A stretch of 18,577 nucleotides of DNA from CAYINU01 sp964364855 (GCA_964364855.1 CAYINU010000030.1:1-18577); one strand, 5' to 3'. Counted from the stretch's first letter, positions 7,174 to 15,570 are shown. Notes: a model not told the origin generated them from the letters alone. Numbers and translations are program-made.

Positions 7174-9377
7174 ACCAACTGATCCATAATTTGTTTGCGA
7201 ATGGGTGTGGAGACGGACAACAAATATGCCAAATCACGACGCTTAAGAGCGCCCTCTCCGGCCGTAATCGGTTGGGTCAATAGTCCCTGGGATTTCAGAA
7301 TATCCACGGCTTGGGCAATCAAAATGGGATCTTCCGCACCGAATTGGGTGGCGGATTTACCGAGCATCATACGATTTTCGACGACAGCCTGTATGGCATC
7401 TGCATAGGGCGTACCGGCCGGCACATCACTAAAGAGGATCGGCTGGATCGCTTGAGGCTTTAGCGAAAGCAAGCTTGCCAAGGCCAACGCAAATTGACCT
7501 CGGGTCACCTGATTTTCAGGAGAAAATGTGGTGTCTGATGTTCCTTTCATCACACCCAGAGTAGCCACTTGCTCAATGGCCCGACGATAGAGCAAAGGCA
7601 AGTCCACGATATCCGGAAAAGACATCAGTCGCACCAACTCCACATATTGGGTAACGGATTGTCCGTTGGCCATTTGAAAAGTAATGGGAATACGATTGCG
7701 GCCGGGCATAAGGTCAACACTGGTACTAAATAACCGGTTTTCATCCAATGGAACAGGGGTTTGTTGAACGAGTACTACCGACACGATTTCAGAAGCTTGT
7801 CCTGCAATTTGGGTTTGAGACACATTCAAAACAGCACGATTGGCGGGATTTGAAATCGCTCCCCAAAACGGAATGGTTTGGTTTGCCCAGCGGCCCCATT
7901 GATCTTGGCCGCCTACCGTTACCATATTCATGTTTTGAGAAACCGTATCTCGCACGCCATAGTCAGCTCGGCTAACCTGAACCGCATATTGCAAATCCGC
8001 ATGGGGTTGTAATGGCAATGGTTTGCCATTCAGCGTTGCGGTGACTTGGCTTAAGGCCCGATTGGCCTGAAGCTGGATCATCAATTGGGCATCTCCGGGT
8101 ATCAGACTCACATCGAAATGAGGGGTATTCAAATCCGCATTGACGATGACGGATTTGGATTGACGAACCCAAGAATTTTGATCCGAAACGGCTTTAACAT
8201 AGAGCACATTTCGTCCCGCAACCAAAGAGACGTTTGAAACTTGCCAATTTCCTTGTGAATCTGCACGAACAGACCGCTTCCAACTCTCGTTGACGAAGAT
8301 ATCCACATTGTCCTCAGGCAACGCAGTACCCGAAATCGCAATAGAAGCGGAAGTAACGGCGTTGCCGGACTTGGGCGACCGGATCACCGGGTCGTCTTTC
8401 GGACTGGGCGGCACGAAGGTCAAAGACAAGGTTTGAGAAGTCAGATCAGAGGCACTTCCCAATGGCTGAGTCATGGAATAGTCAAACCGCAATTGATAAC
8501 CGGGCCATACGATGGAAGAAACATTGGGCAAAGTTAATCCAATGCCGGCGCCATATTGATTTAATCCAAACGAAGAAGACTGCGTTCTCCCGGCCTCAAC
8601 GGATCCTCGTAACACTACCAATCGGTTAAGAGAATACTCGGCACCTACCGCCGCACCCGCTGTCGTATTTTGCAAACTCAAACGGAGCTGATCGGATAAG
8701 GTATCTACGACTACACCACCAAAAAGGTTAAAGCGAAAGCGATCGGACTTGGACACCGAAGGCCAAGAGGCCAGATAGGACAATGGGTTGGTAGCCACCA
8801 CACCCACATTGATATTGCTGATGCCCCACACCTCAACCGGCATCCGCCCCCAAAATCCAATATCTCCCCCAAATCCAAGGCGGGAAGTGGTGCCGATGAA
8901 TTGCGAATAGATCCGTCCATTTACCCCCAGGGCAGACTGAAAACCGAATACTTCCGGCATACCCATTGCCAAAGTTCCCTGAAAAACATGGAAGCCCGCA
9001 CTAAAAGATCCGATACCTCGCACCCGACCATCGTCCCGCGTGGTTTCGGTGAGATTGCCCACCGACTGATTGCCATAGGCGATACCGGCTTTGAACGACT
9101 CCCAGGTAAATGAGGTCGATAAGGATGTATAAGAAAATGCGCCAAATACGGATTGGTTAGCCAGAGTCGCAGAGGTCTGCGGCGTACCGTAGAGCAAAGC
9201 CGGATTTAGCCAGGCTGTTGAAGCCTCTCCATCCATGGCAACGGGTGCCCCAAGCGCATCCAATCGGCCGTCAATAAATTTGAGGTGAATGTTGTCAACC
9301 GGTCCGTTGGAATCCCCATACGTGGGCGCGATTGCCAATACCAAAACCAATAGGACCCAACACAACCGCTTCATCAT
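7161..9377 (-). CDS. exported envelope protein: barrel-like N-terminus, Ig-like domain, C-terminal SLH domains
   Basis: 738 residues from the ATG at 9377; an in-frame TTG at 9380 is a less likely start. MMKRLCWVLLVLVLAIAPTYG is a signal peptide. Residues about 25-325 are a glycine/aromatic-rich beta region with the AMDGEASTAWLNPALL motif typical of the FadL/PorV/UPF0164-like barrels (compare the NPAGL motif in the SppA fusion gene). Residues about 332-415 form an Ig-like module (GTALPEDNVDIFVN, then ADSQGNWQVSNVSLVAGRN). After a second beta region, residues 588-635 form an S-layer-homology domain (FPDIVDLPLLYRRAIEQVA, then TTFSPENQVTRGQFA). A second, degenerate SLH follows at 650-698. SLH domains commonly bind cell-wall polymers or peptidoglycan, so this protein could tie the outer membrane to the wall. 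Its ATG overlaps the TGA of the upstream repeat protein (TGATG), and its 3' end overlaps the GDH start. Function is inferred from architecture only. Confidence 0.85.
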   Translation of the reverse strand: MMKRLCWVLLVLVLAIAPTYGDSNGPVDNIHLKFIDGRLDALGAPVAMDGEASTAWLNPALLYGTPQTSATLANQSVFGAFSYTSLSTSFTWESFKAGIAYGNQSVGNLTETTRDDGRVRGIGSFSAGFHVFQGTLAMGMPEVFGFQSALGVNGRIYSQFIGTTSRLGFGGDIGFWGRMPVEVWGISNINVGVVATNPLSYLASWPSVSKSDRFRFNLFGGVVVDTLSDQLRLSLQNTTAGAAVGAEYSLNRLVVLRGSVEAGRTQSSSFGLNQYGAGIGLTLPNVSSIVWPGYQLRFDYSMTQPLGSASDLTSQTLSLTFVPPSPKDDPVIRSPKSGNAVTSASIAISGTALPEDNVDIFVNESWKRSVRADSQGNWQVSNVSLVAGRNVLYVKAVSDQNSWVRQSKSVIVNADLNTPHFDVSLIPGDAQLMIQLQANRALSQVTATLNGKPLPLQPHADLQYAVQVSRADYGVRDTVSQNMNMVTVGGQDQWGRWANQTIPFWGAISNPANRAVLNVSQTQIAGQASEIVSVVLVQQTPVPLDENRLFSTSVDLMPGRNRIPITFQMANGQSVTQYVELVRLMSFPDIVDLPLLYRRAIEQVATLGVMKGTSDTTFSPENQVTRGQFALALASLLSLKPQAIQPILFSDVPAGTPYADAIQAVVENRMMLGKSATQFGAEDPILIAQAVDILKSQGLLTQPITAGEGALKRRDLAYLLSVSTPIRKQIMDQLVWPR

Positions 9378-12300
9378 CAATAGACCGCCAATTTGGAGAC
9401 CGCAGTGGACCGATTACCGTTGCTATCCACGGCCAAGACCTTGAGAAAATAAGTTCCGGACCCAATGCTCCCTCCCACTGATAAGGTACCGTCCCAATCG
9501 ATTTCTTGGTAACCCAACGTGCTGATCGTGGTTTGATAGATCCACACCAACCGCCCCAATGCGTTGTACAGATAAAAGGTCATGGCGGCGGGCTGGGTGA
9601 TATTGAAGGCAATTTTAATAGTCGAACCCGGTGTGAGCGGGTTTGGATAAAACAGCAAGTCCGATACACGCACATCGCTGGCAATCAAAAACGGAATCAC
9701 AGCCGTAGGAAGAGGATTTCCATTGATGTCATTTACATTGATGGCCAGTGTGCCGTTGGAAGACCCGATATTTCGGACTTCCAGTATGCCGCTGCTACGG
9801 TTATAGGTATATTGCGGAGTTGTAGCCAGAGAAAAGACGCCAGAGGATGAAAAAGACACATTTTGCGTAACGCCGTTGGAACCCAACTGCACGCTCAGTG
9901 TAGAGGGATCAATAAATTGACCGCTGTTGGCAAATTGAATATCTAAAATACTACTAGCTGCTATGGCGTCACCCGATTGAAACGTCGTGGTTTGCCCCGA
10001 ATGGGTAATGGTAATCGTAGAAATATAGTCCGGCAAGGTCCAGGAATAGCTGGTAAAGTTGCCCTGAACCGTAATCGTAGGGGCAGAGGTGGCAGCCGTT
10101 TGCCAAGTGCTGCTGCCCAGGTAGCGGGTGCGTTCCGCATAACTGCTCGTGGAAACACGATAATTGACATACCCATCGACCACAACAACACCGGTGGTAG
10201 CCAGTTGGGACGGGGCAATCGTAAAGGCAAAAGCCCGTGCTGCCCCCGCTGCCATGCTAACCGGCACTGTATCTGCGGCAGTGACCGCAAACAGATACGT
10301 TATATCTGTTCCAGAAGCATCGTTAAAATAGAAACGGGGAAGAACCGACAATACCGACACACTGCGGGTAGCGGTATTTTGAACATTCACGGTCACAGTA
10401 AATGACGTCGTGTTATTGGTAACACCCGTGGTAGAACAAAGGACGGATGGAATAGATAATTCTGCAGCACTGACAGTGGCCGTGGCCGCCACAATGGGTT
10501 GAGGCAGCTCTCCACCTAAGGTAAGCCCCGATCCGGAGACACCGGAAAGCTGAGCAGAAATCAAGTTATCTCCACCGGCAACATCCACAACTTGGCCAAT
10601 ATCGTAAGCCACGATAAACCGGTTTCGTCCTTCGCTGATCGATACACCGCTTAAAGTGGCTTGGGTGGTGGAGGAAAACGTGGCAACCGTAGATACCAAC
10701 GCATCGGCGCTTACCGATAATGCGCCGTCCTGATCGGAGTCCCTGAACAGATAGACTCGCGTCGCCCCCGCATTGTTGGCCAAAAATGAGGCTTGATTAT
10801 CACGGATAGACACGGTGGCCCCTGTAATGGGAAGGGATCCGATGAGCTGAATGTACAACATCGGCACATAGCGCTGTCCCTGAACGGTAGAAGTGGGCAC
10901 CATCGACGTCACTGAATCGACAATGACATTGGTGTTGGACACCGTCACTGAAGCGGTCGGTGTGGTCGATACCGGAATGGCACCGCTCAACGTGAGGGTG
11001 TCGTTCGCAAATACCGAAGAGGTCGCCGCGATATTATTCAAACTCGCTTGAGCAGTTCTGGCCGTGGAGCCCACCGTAATACCTTGACCCAATTGGTAGA
11101 TGGCAAAAAAGGTTTCACTGTTATTTGAAGCAATGGCCACACCGGGACTCACCGATACGGTAGCCGTTTGGGCAGAATTTAAAGTTCCCAAAGTACGGGT
11201 CGCAATGAGCGTATCACCAAACGACGCATCGTAGCTCAAGTTATCGTTGGTATCTCGATACAGATAAAGGGTGGTCACACCATCGGTTTGAGACGGGTCC
11301 ACCACATAGGATACATTGCCGCCATTTCCCATCAAGACCTGATTCAAAGTCACCGGAACATTTATCGCATTGAGGGTAAAGCGCAACATCGGGACGGTGT
11401 TGCCCGGACCGTAATTTTGAGAACTCACCAATCTACCGAGGTCCGAGTAGGTGACCCCTCCAATCAAGGGAGCAACGGCCTGGACAGGCACTGCAGATCC
11501 CATCGACACGGTCAGTCCACTGGTCGCGCCGGTACCCGTGATGTTGGTCAGCTGCAATTTAACGGTTGCATCCTTTGTAACCGTAATGTCAGACCCGATA
11601 TCGTACTTAATTAATAATGTTTGCGCTGTGTCTTGGGTAAACAACAGACTGGAAGGCGAAATGCCGGAAAAAACCGCTTGGGTGGCTGAAGTGAAGGTAT
11701 TCAACTCAGACACCAGCACCGGAGATCCAGGCACCATTTTATAAAGGTAGGCCGCCGTCACCCCCGCTTTGCTGCCTGATGTGGTGACAAAGTTCCCGGC
11801 AGAGTTGGTGATGGTGATATTGATAGAGGCACTGCTATTCGGTAAATTTTCGCCTTTCATGGTGACACTAAATGTCGCGATAGATACACCGGTCTGACTC
11901 GGAAAAACCGCAACAGGGGCCATTTCGGTATTGGACTGCGTAACGGCCAGTCCGGAAATGGTCACCGTATTGGTCAAAACAGCAGAACCGCCATTTGTCG
12001 CATTTCCCGCACCGGTAGACATCTCCACAAATGTGGCATTGGCCGTCGCAGCCAACGCCGCCGTGGAGGACACATCATACAAAATATAAAATGTCGCGGA
12101 GGTGCCTGCTAAAACAGTAGGCGGATTTGAAAATGTCAATTTGCGTTGATTGGCCGCAGGATTGGTAAAGGTCGTGGTTAAAATATTTGAAAGCGCATCG
12201 CGAGCGATTCTCACATTGGTAATGCCGGTGTTATCGTTATTGGTATTGGTCCCAAAACTGACCGCAGCAGTGTTTTGAATCGTAATATAAGAGACGGTAA

Positions 12301-12475
12301 AATCCGTGCCGGTGTTGTTAACGGTCAGGACCAATACCGGCACCCCACTAGCCCCCTGAGGCGCTACACTTTTGGGAGAGTCGGCAGGTGCTTGTAAAAC
12401 AGCAGCTGCCATGGCAGGCATTGTAAAAAAGGCAAAAAGGAATAGCAACGACAGTAAAATTCGCTTCGCCTGCAT
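9377..12475 (-). CDS. large secreted repeat protein with FlgD-like / T9SS-like C-terminal domain
   Basis: 1032 residues if started at the ATG at 12475, which puts a clean signal peptide first (MQAKRILLSLLFLFAFFTMP, then AMA/AAV as likely cleavage site). The frame reaches back to an ATG at 12520, adding 15 residues without a ribosome-binding site. Residue numbers here follow the longer form. About four divergent beta-rich repeats of 150-170 residues cover 40-690, each holding a GVTxxYLYRDT-like strand and a YxIGQxI-like strand. Two carry acidic loops resembling calcium sites (DTNDNLSYD at 423-431, DSDQDGALS at 594-602). Residues about 955-1047 form a FlgD-Ig/T9SS-sorting-like module: FYPNPLTPGSTIKI, YNALGRLVW, WDG, SGTYFLKVLAVDSNG. 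Composition is Thr/Ser/Val/Ala-rich with a single Cys, as in surface or adhesin-like proteins. It overlaps the next gene by 1 nt. Partner and ligand are unknown. Confidence 0.8.
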   Translation of the reverse strand: MQAKRILLSLLFLFAFFTMPAMAAAVLQAPADSPKSVAPQGASGVPVLVLTVNNTGTDFTVSYITIQNTAAVSFGTNTNNDNTGITNVRIARDALSNILTTTFTNPAANQRKLTFSNPPTVLAGTSATFYILYDVSSTAALAATANATFVEMSTGAGNATNGGSAVLTNTVTISGLAVTQSNTEMAPVAVFPSQTGVSIATFSVTMKGENLPNSSASINITITNSAGNFVTTSGSKAGVTAAYLYKMVPGSPVLVSELNTFTSATQAVFSGISPSSLLFTQDTAQTLLIKYDIGSDITVTKDATVKLQLTNITGTGATSGLTVSMGSAVPVQAVAPLIGGVTYSDLGRLVSSQNYGPGNTVPMLRFTLNAINVPVTLNQVLMGNGGNVSYVVDPSQTDGVTTLYLYRDTNDNLSYDASFGDTLIATRTLGTLNSAQTATVSVSPGVAIASNNSETFFAIYQLGQGITVGSTARTAQASLNNIAATSSVFANDTLTLSGAIPVSTTPTASVTVSNTNVIVDSVTSMVPTSTVQGQRYVPMLYIQLIGSLPITGATVSIRDNQASFLANNAGATRVYLFRDSDQDGALSVSADALVSTVATFSSTTQATLSGVSISEGRNRFIVAYDIGQVVDVAGGDNLISAQLSGVSGSGLTLGGELPQPIVAATATVSAAELSIPSVLCSTTGVTNNTTSFTVTVNVQNTATRSVSVLSVLPRFYFNDASGTDITYLFAVTAADTVPVSMAAGAARAFAFTIAPSQLATTGVVVVDGYVNYRVSTSSYAERTRYLGSSTWQTAATSAPTITVQGNFTSYSWTLPDYISTITITHSGQTTTFQSGDAIAASSILDIQFANSGQFIDPSTLSVQLGSNGVTQNVSFSSSGVFSLATTPQYTYNRSSGILEVRNIGSSNGTLAINVNDINGNPLPTAVIPFLIASDVRVSDLLFYPNPLTPGSTIKIAFNITQPAAMTFYLYNALGRLVWIYQTTISTLGYQEIDWDGTLSVGGSIGSGTYFLKVLAVDSNGNRSTAVSKLAVY

Positions 12476-12539
12476 GATGGGCCAGTATAACAACCAATTG
12501 GGCATCCGACTACGGGTCATGTTAGTGTAACGTTAGTAC

Positions 12540-13280
12540 TCATTCTTGCTCAAAATCGTCAGGCATTTCTGCGGACGAATATACATTTTGCACATCGTCG
12601 TCTTCCTCGAGCGTATCCATTAATTTGGTTAAGGTTTGGGCCTGCGCTGCCGTGAGCGATACCGGCGTTTTGGGCAGTTTGGTGATTTCGGCGTTTTCAG
12701 GGGGTATACCCGCTTCTTCTAAGGCGGTTTTGACGGACTCAAATTGGGATACCGATGTTCTTACTTCGATGCTTCCATCCGGAAAAGATTCCAAGTCATC
12801 GGCCCCAGCAGCCAACACGATATCCATCACGGCTTCCTCAGACACACCGGGAGCCAACGTGATGAGACCTACCGTATCAAACAGAAAAGACACCGCGCCG
12901 GGAGTTGCCAAATTGCCACCGTATTTGCCCAAGACGGATTTGATATTGGGCACCGTACGGTTGCGGTTGTCCGTCAACGACTCGATGAGTAGGGCCACGC
13001 CATTTGGGGCATAGGCCTCAAATGTCACTTCTTCAAACTGAGAGCCGTCTGCCGGACCCACCCCTTTTTGGATGGCACGCTTGATGTTGTCATTGGGCAT
13101 GTTGGCCTCTTTGGCTTTTTGTACCGCTAGACGCAACCTGAAATTGCTGGCAAGGTCATCCCCTCCCAGCCGGGTCGCAATCATAATTTCACGACCGATC
13201 TTGGAAAAAACCTTTCCCTTTTGCGCGTCGGTTTTGGCTTTTTTGTGTTTAATCTGTTTCCATTTGCTGTGCCCGGCCAT
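12540..13280 (-). CDS. yebC: YebC/PmpR family protein (TACO1 family)
   Basis: 246 residues, the usual family length. The N-terminus MAGHSKWKQIKHKKAKTDAQ is the family signature, followed by ANMPNDNIKRAIQKG, by FEAYAPNGVALLIESLTDN, and by the PGAVSFLF segment. YebC proteins are cytoplasmic. They were long called transcription regulators, and some members are now known to act on the ribosome to help translation of proline-rich stretches; the mitochondrial member TACO1 is a translation activator. Which role applies here cannot be told from sequence. The start is ATG at 13280 with a strong ribosome-binding site (GGAGGTT, 13286-13292, on the minus strand). It is the first gene of the minus-strand run, 19-64 nt upstream of the repeat-protein start depending on which ATG is used. 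Confidence 0.96.
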   Translation of the reverse strand: MAGHSKWKQIKHKKAKTDAQKGKVFSKIGREIMIATRLGGDDLASNFRLRLAVQKAKEANMPNDNIKRAIQKGVGPADGSQFEEVTFEAYAPNGVALLIESLTDNRNRTVPNIKSVLGKYGGNLATPGAVSFLFDTVGLITLAPGVSEEAVMDIVLAAGADDLESFPDGSIEVRTSVSQFESVKTALEEAGIPPENAEITKLPKTPVSLTAAQAQTLTKLMDTLEEDDDVQNVYSSAEMPDDFEQE

Positions 13281-13294
13281 CGCACAACCTCCAA

Positions 13295-13322
13295 TTGCGA
13301 GTCAAAGAAGTCCGAGTATAAT
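13295..13322 (+). promoter_or_regulatory. sigma70-type promoter of the FGGY-tsaB-sppA run
   Basis: On the plus strand, TTGCGA (13295-13300, 4 of 6) is followed after 16 bp by a perfect TATAAT (13317-13322). RNA would start near 13329, leaving a leader of about 48 nt. Its -10 overlaps the yebC -10 by 4 bp, and each promoter's -35 lies past the other's start point, so two polymerases cannot occupy both at once. Confidence 0.55.
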
Positions 13323-13344
13323 TGCATACAGAATTCTTTGTCAA
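13315..13344 (-). promoter_or_regulatory. sigma70-type promoter of the yebC operon
   Basis: On the minus strand, a perfect TTGACA (13339-13344) is followed after 18 bp by TATACT (13315-13320, 5 of 6). RNA would start near 13308, about 28 nt before the yebC ATG and upstream of its strong ribosome-binding site. The -10 element shares bases with the -10 of the opposite promoter. Confidence 0.68.
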
Positions 13345-13376
13345 AAATGCGCATGGGCTAGCGTATCATCAAGGTA

Positions 13377-14813
13377 ATGTCTCAACATCCCTATTTATTT
13401 ATACAGCAGACCGGCACCAAAACAGCGGTTAGCTTGGTACGTCCAAATGGCGACGTATTGGGAACAGTCACCGCGGCGTCTCAGGTTACCTCACGCCGAA
13501 ACGGTTGGCTGGAATTGGACGCACTCGAAATTGTCCACTTGATCCAGATGGGCATTGCAAAAGTTGTGACCGAAGCAGGAGTTCCGGCATCGGACATCGC
13601 CGGCATCGGCGTGGTCACAGATGCCTCAACTTGCATATGGAATCGAGAAAGCGGCGTCCCCTACAGCGGCGCAATCACCCTGACTCAGGCCCCCCTCTCC
13701 GCCACCCCGAAAGTCATTATCCACAAGCGCCTGCACCAAACCATCTACGACGCCACCGGCCTGCACCCGGCCCCTTGCTATCTGCCTTACCATTTGCAAT
13801 GGCTGGCCAGACACCATTCCTACCTCCGGGCCGATCTGGAAACGGGTGCTTGTTGCGTGGGGACAATGGGGTGCTGGATTTTGTACAATCTCACCGGCCG
13901 GCAACGCTTTTATACCGATCCGTCGCATGCCACAAAAACGTTATTGTTTAATCGGGAAACCCAAGAATGGGACCGTTTTTTGTTGGATACGTTTGATGTT
14001 CCTCTACAAGCACTGCCCGACGTTAAGGCCAGTAACTTGGGGATGAGCACGTCATTCTTTCCGCTGCCAGACGGTATCCCGATTTTGTTGATGCGCACGT
14101 CCGAACAAGCCCGATTGGCGGGGTCGGTCACCCAGCCGTTCGGCGACGGATATGTGTACTGGGGAGAGCAAGGGTATGTGATGGTCAACGTCGGCGAATC
14201 CGACCCTCAAGACCTGCACCCCTTTTTACAAACTCCCCTCTACCAGCACCGTCCGCAACGCAGGGCAGTAGTCGGCTATTTTCACCTGCCGGATTTACAA
14301 AATATCATCTCGATCACGCCACTTGATATGCAAAATCTAGCGTTCCGGATGCGCTCTAGCTTGCCCTTTATCGTGCCAGGCGCCGATCTGTGGAATTTCC
14401 CCTATCAGAAAAAACCGGCAAATGTCGGTATCTTCGGACTGGAATCCACAACCCAGCCACGGGACTTGGTGTCCGGCCACTTTGCCTCAGGGGTTTTTCA
14501 GCTGCAAGAATTTTTGACGGAACTACAAAAAGGATTGGGCAGCAGACTGCGTCAAATCCACCTCATCGGGCCGTTTTCGAAATTGCCGATGCTGGTGCAA
14601 TTCATCGCCGACATCACCCAGCTGCCGGTGGAACTTATGGCCCGGGATTCCCTTTTTGAAGGAATGCTACGACTGATTCAAAAAGAAAGTCCTTCCGATG
14701 CAACACCCACCACCCCGCCCTTGTTGAAAACCGTCCTCCCGATACTGGATCCGTCGAGCAGCCAAGCGCTATTTGATCAATGGCTAAACTATCGGGCCCT
14801 GCTAAAGGCCTAG
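13377..14813 (+). CDS. FGGY carbohydrate-kinase-like protein, apparent pseudokinase
   Basis: 478 residues, the length of glycerol kinase and other FGGY kinases, with recognisable family landmarks along the whole chain: NGWLELDALEIV (42-53), YDATGLHPAPCYLPYHLQWL (124-143), GTMGCWILYNLTG (162-174), a DPSHATKTLLFN/EWDRFLLDTFDVP block (181-209), SGHFASGVFQLQEFL (366-380) and the final ATPase-domain region. Active-site positions, by alignment to E. coli GlpK from memory, are replaced: phosphate-loop Asp10 is Gln10; Arg83-Glu84 (NQRE) reads TDAS; catalytic Asp245 of GDQQ is Ser242 (RTSEQ); Thr267 of the ATP loop is Glu264 (WGEQG); the GGA loop near 410 reads GPFS at 398. The fold therefore seems kept while sugar phosphorylation is unlikely. 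The start ATG has an AAGG only 2 nt upstream, so initiation may be weak; an in-frame TAG at 13359 excludes a longer form. It leads a run with tsaB 37 nt downstream. A real role is unknown. Confidence 0.8.
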   Translation: MSQHPYLFIQQTGTKTAVSLVRPNGDVLGTVTAASQVTSRRNGWLELDALEIVHLIQMGIAKVVTEAGVPASDIAGIGVVTDASTCIWNRESGVPYSGAITLTQAPLSATPKVIIHKRLHQTIYDATGLHPAPCYLPYHLQWLARHHSYLRADLETGACCVGTMGCWILYNLTGRQRFYTDPSHATKTLLFNRETQEWDRFLLDTFDVPLQALPDVKASNLGMSTSFFPLPDGIPILLMRTSEQARLAGSVTQPFGDGYVYWGEQGYVMVNVGESDPQDLHPFLQTPLYQHRPQRRAVVGYFHLPDLQNIISITPLDMQNLAFRMRSSLPFIVPGADLWNFPYQKKPANVGIFGLESTTQPRDLVSGHFASGVFQLQEFLTELQKGLGSRLRQIHLIGPFSKLPMLVQFIADITQLPVELMARDSLFEGMLRLIQKESPSDATPTTPPLLKTVLPILDPSSSQALFDQWLNYRALLKA

Positions 14814-14850
14814 GCTTGCATATCGCCTGGCCGTTGCTTATGCTGCCACT

Positions 14851-15534
14851 ATGATTTTGGGCATCTCAATGGCATCCGTGTCGCTGTCCGTTGCGTTGTC
14901 GGGAACGGCAAGCCCATCCGAGCTCACCCAACCCCTCACCCACGAAACCAGCGAAAACCTGGTTTTGGAAATCCAGCAGCTCCTCGAAAAACATGGCCAG
15001 TCGTGGGATGCCCTAACGGCGATCAGCGTGACCAACGGTCCCGGAGGATATACCAGCCTGCGCATCGGCATTGCCACCGCAAAAACCATTGCCTATGCCA
15101 GAGGCATCCCGTTGTACCCGGTTTCGACCCTGTCCGCCATTGCCCATCAGCATGCCAAAGGGAATGGGCTTTTAGCCACTGTCTTACCCGCCAGATCCGA
15201 CCAGCTCAATGTGGCCCTGTGGTCCGTTTTGGCAGGCATCCCGCGTCGCCTGACCTCGGATTTTGTTGCGCAAACCCATGCGCTACGGAACCGTTTTTCC
15301 CAGATCGGACCCGCATTGTGCGTTGCCGGACCGGACCTATCGACATGCCGGGTGGATTCTGGGCTAACCATCGTGGAAAAGCCCCTTTCCGGACTGGCCG
15401 TTATTGCCGCCGCCAAGTCGGCATTAGCCAGTAAAACGGCCCCTGGATTGGAAACGGTAAATCCACGCTATACCTATGGTGTGAGCATCGGTGGCGTGCC
15501 AGGTGGTTTTGATAAAAAGTCCAAAGGCGCTTAA
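14851..15534 (+). CDS. tsaB: tRNA threonylcarbamoyladenosine biosynthesis protein TsaB
   Basis: 227 residues, normal for TsaB (YeaZ). TsaB is the non-catalytic partner of TsaD in making t6A at position 37 of ANN-decoding tRNAs in the cytosol; it scaffolds TsaD and TsaE. Seen: the ASKHA first strand MILGISMASVSLSVAL, the family signature NGPGGYTSLRIG (62-73) followed by AKTIAYARGIPLYPVSTL, then the LPARSDQLNVALW strand in place of the usual DAR(R/K) segment, and a terminal PRYTYG element. The usual IDTS of strand one reads ISMA. The ATG at 14851 is chosen because the protein then opens directly with the conserved strand; there is no upstream in-frame start after the stop at 14803, and no clear ribosome-binding site. 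The next gene begins 36 nt downstream, so the three plus-strand genes are probably cotranscribed. tsaD and tsaE are not in the window. Confidence 0.93.
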   Translation: MILGISMASVSLSVALSGTASPSELTQPLTHETSENLVLEIQQLLEKHGQSWDALTAISVTNGPGGYTSLRIGIATAKTIAYARGIPLYPVSTLSAIAHQHAKGNGLLATVLPARSDQLNVALWSVLAGIPRRLTSDFVAQTHALRNRFSQIGPALCVAGPDLSTCRVDSGLTIVEKPLSGLAVIAAAKSALASKTAPGLETVNPRYTYGVSIGGVPGGFDKKSKGA

Positions 15535-15570
15535 GATAAGAACCCAAATCACCGCAGGTTAAGGATTACT

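Noticed and set aside
9378..9380. TTG at 9380 as the start of the barrel/SLH gene
   Set aside because: It lies directly before ATG-ATG. The ATG at 9377 overlaps the upstream TGA as TGATG, a standard coupling arrangement, and gives the same signal peptide.
12476..12520. ATG at 12520 as the start of the repeat-protein gene
   Set aside because: No ribosome-binding site precedes it and it adds 15 residues in front of a complete signal peptide that begins at the ATG at 12475. It cannot be fully excluded.
14840..14854. Four-codon reading frame (ATG to TGA) whose stop overlaps the tsaB start
   Set aside because: No ribosome-binding site and such short frames are expected by chance.
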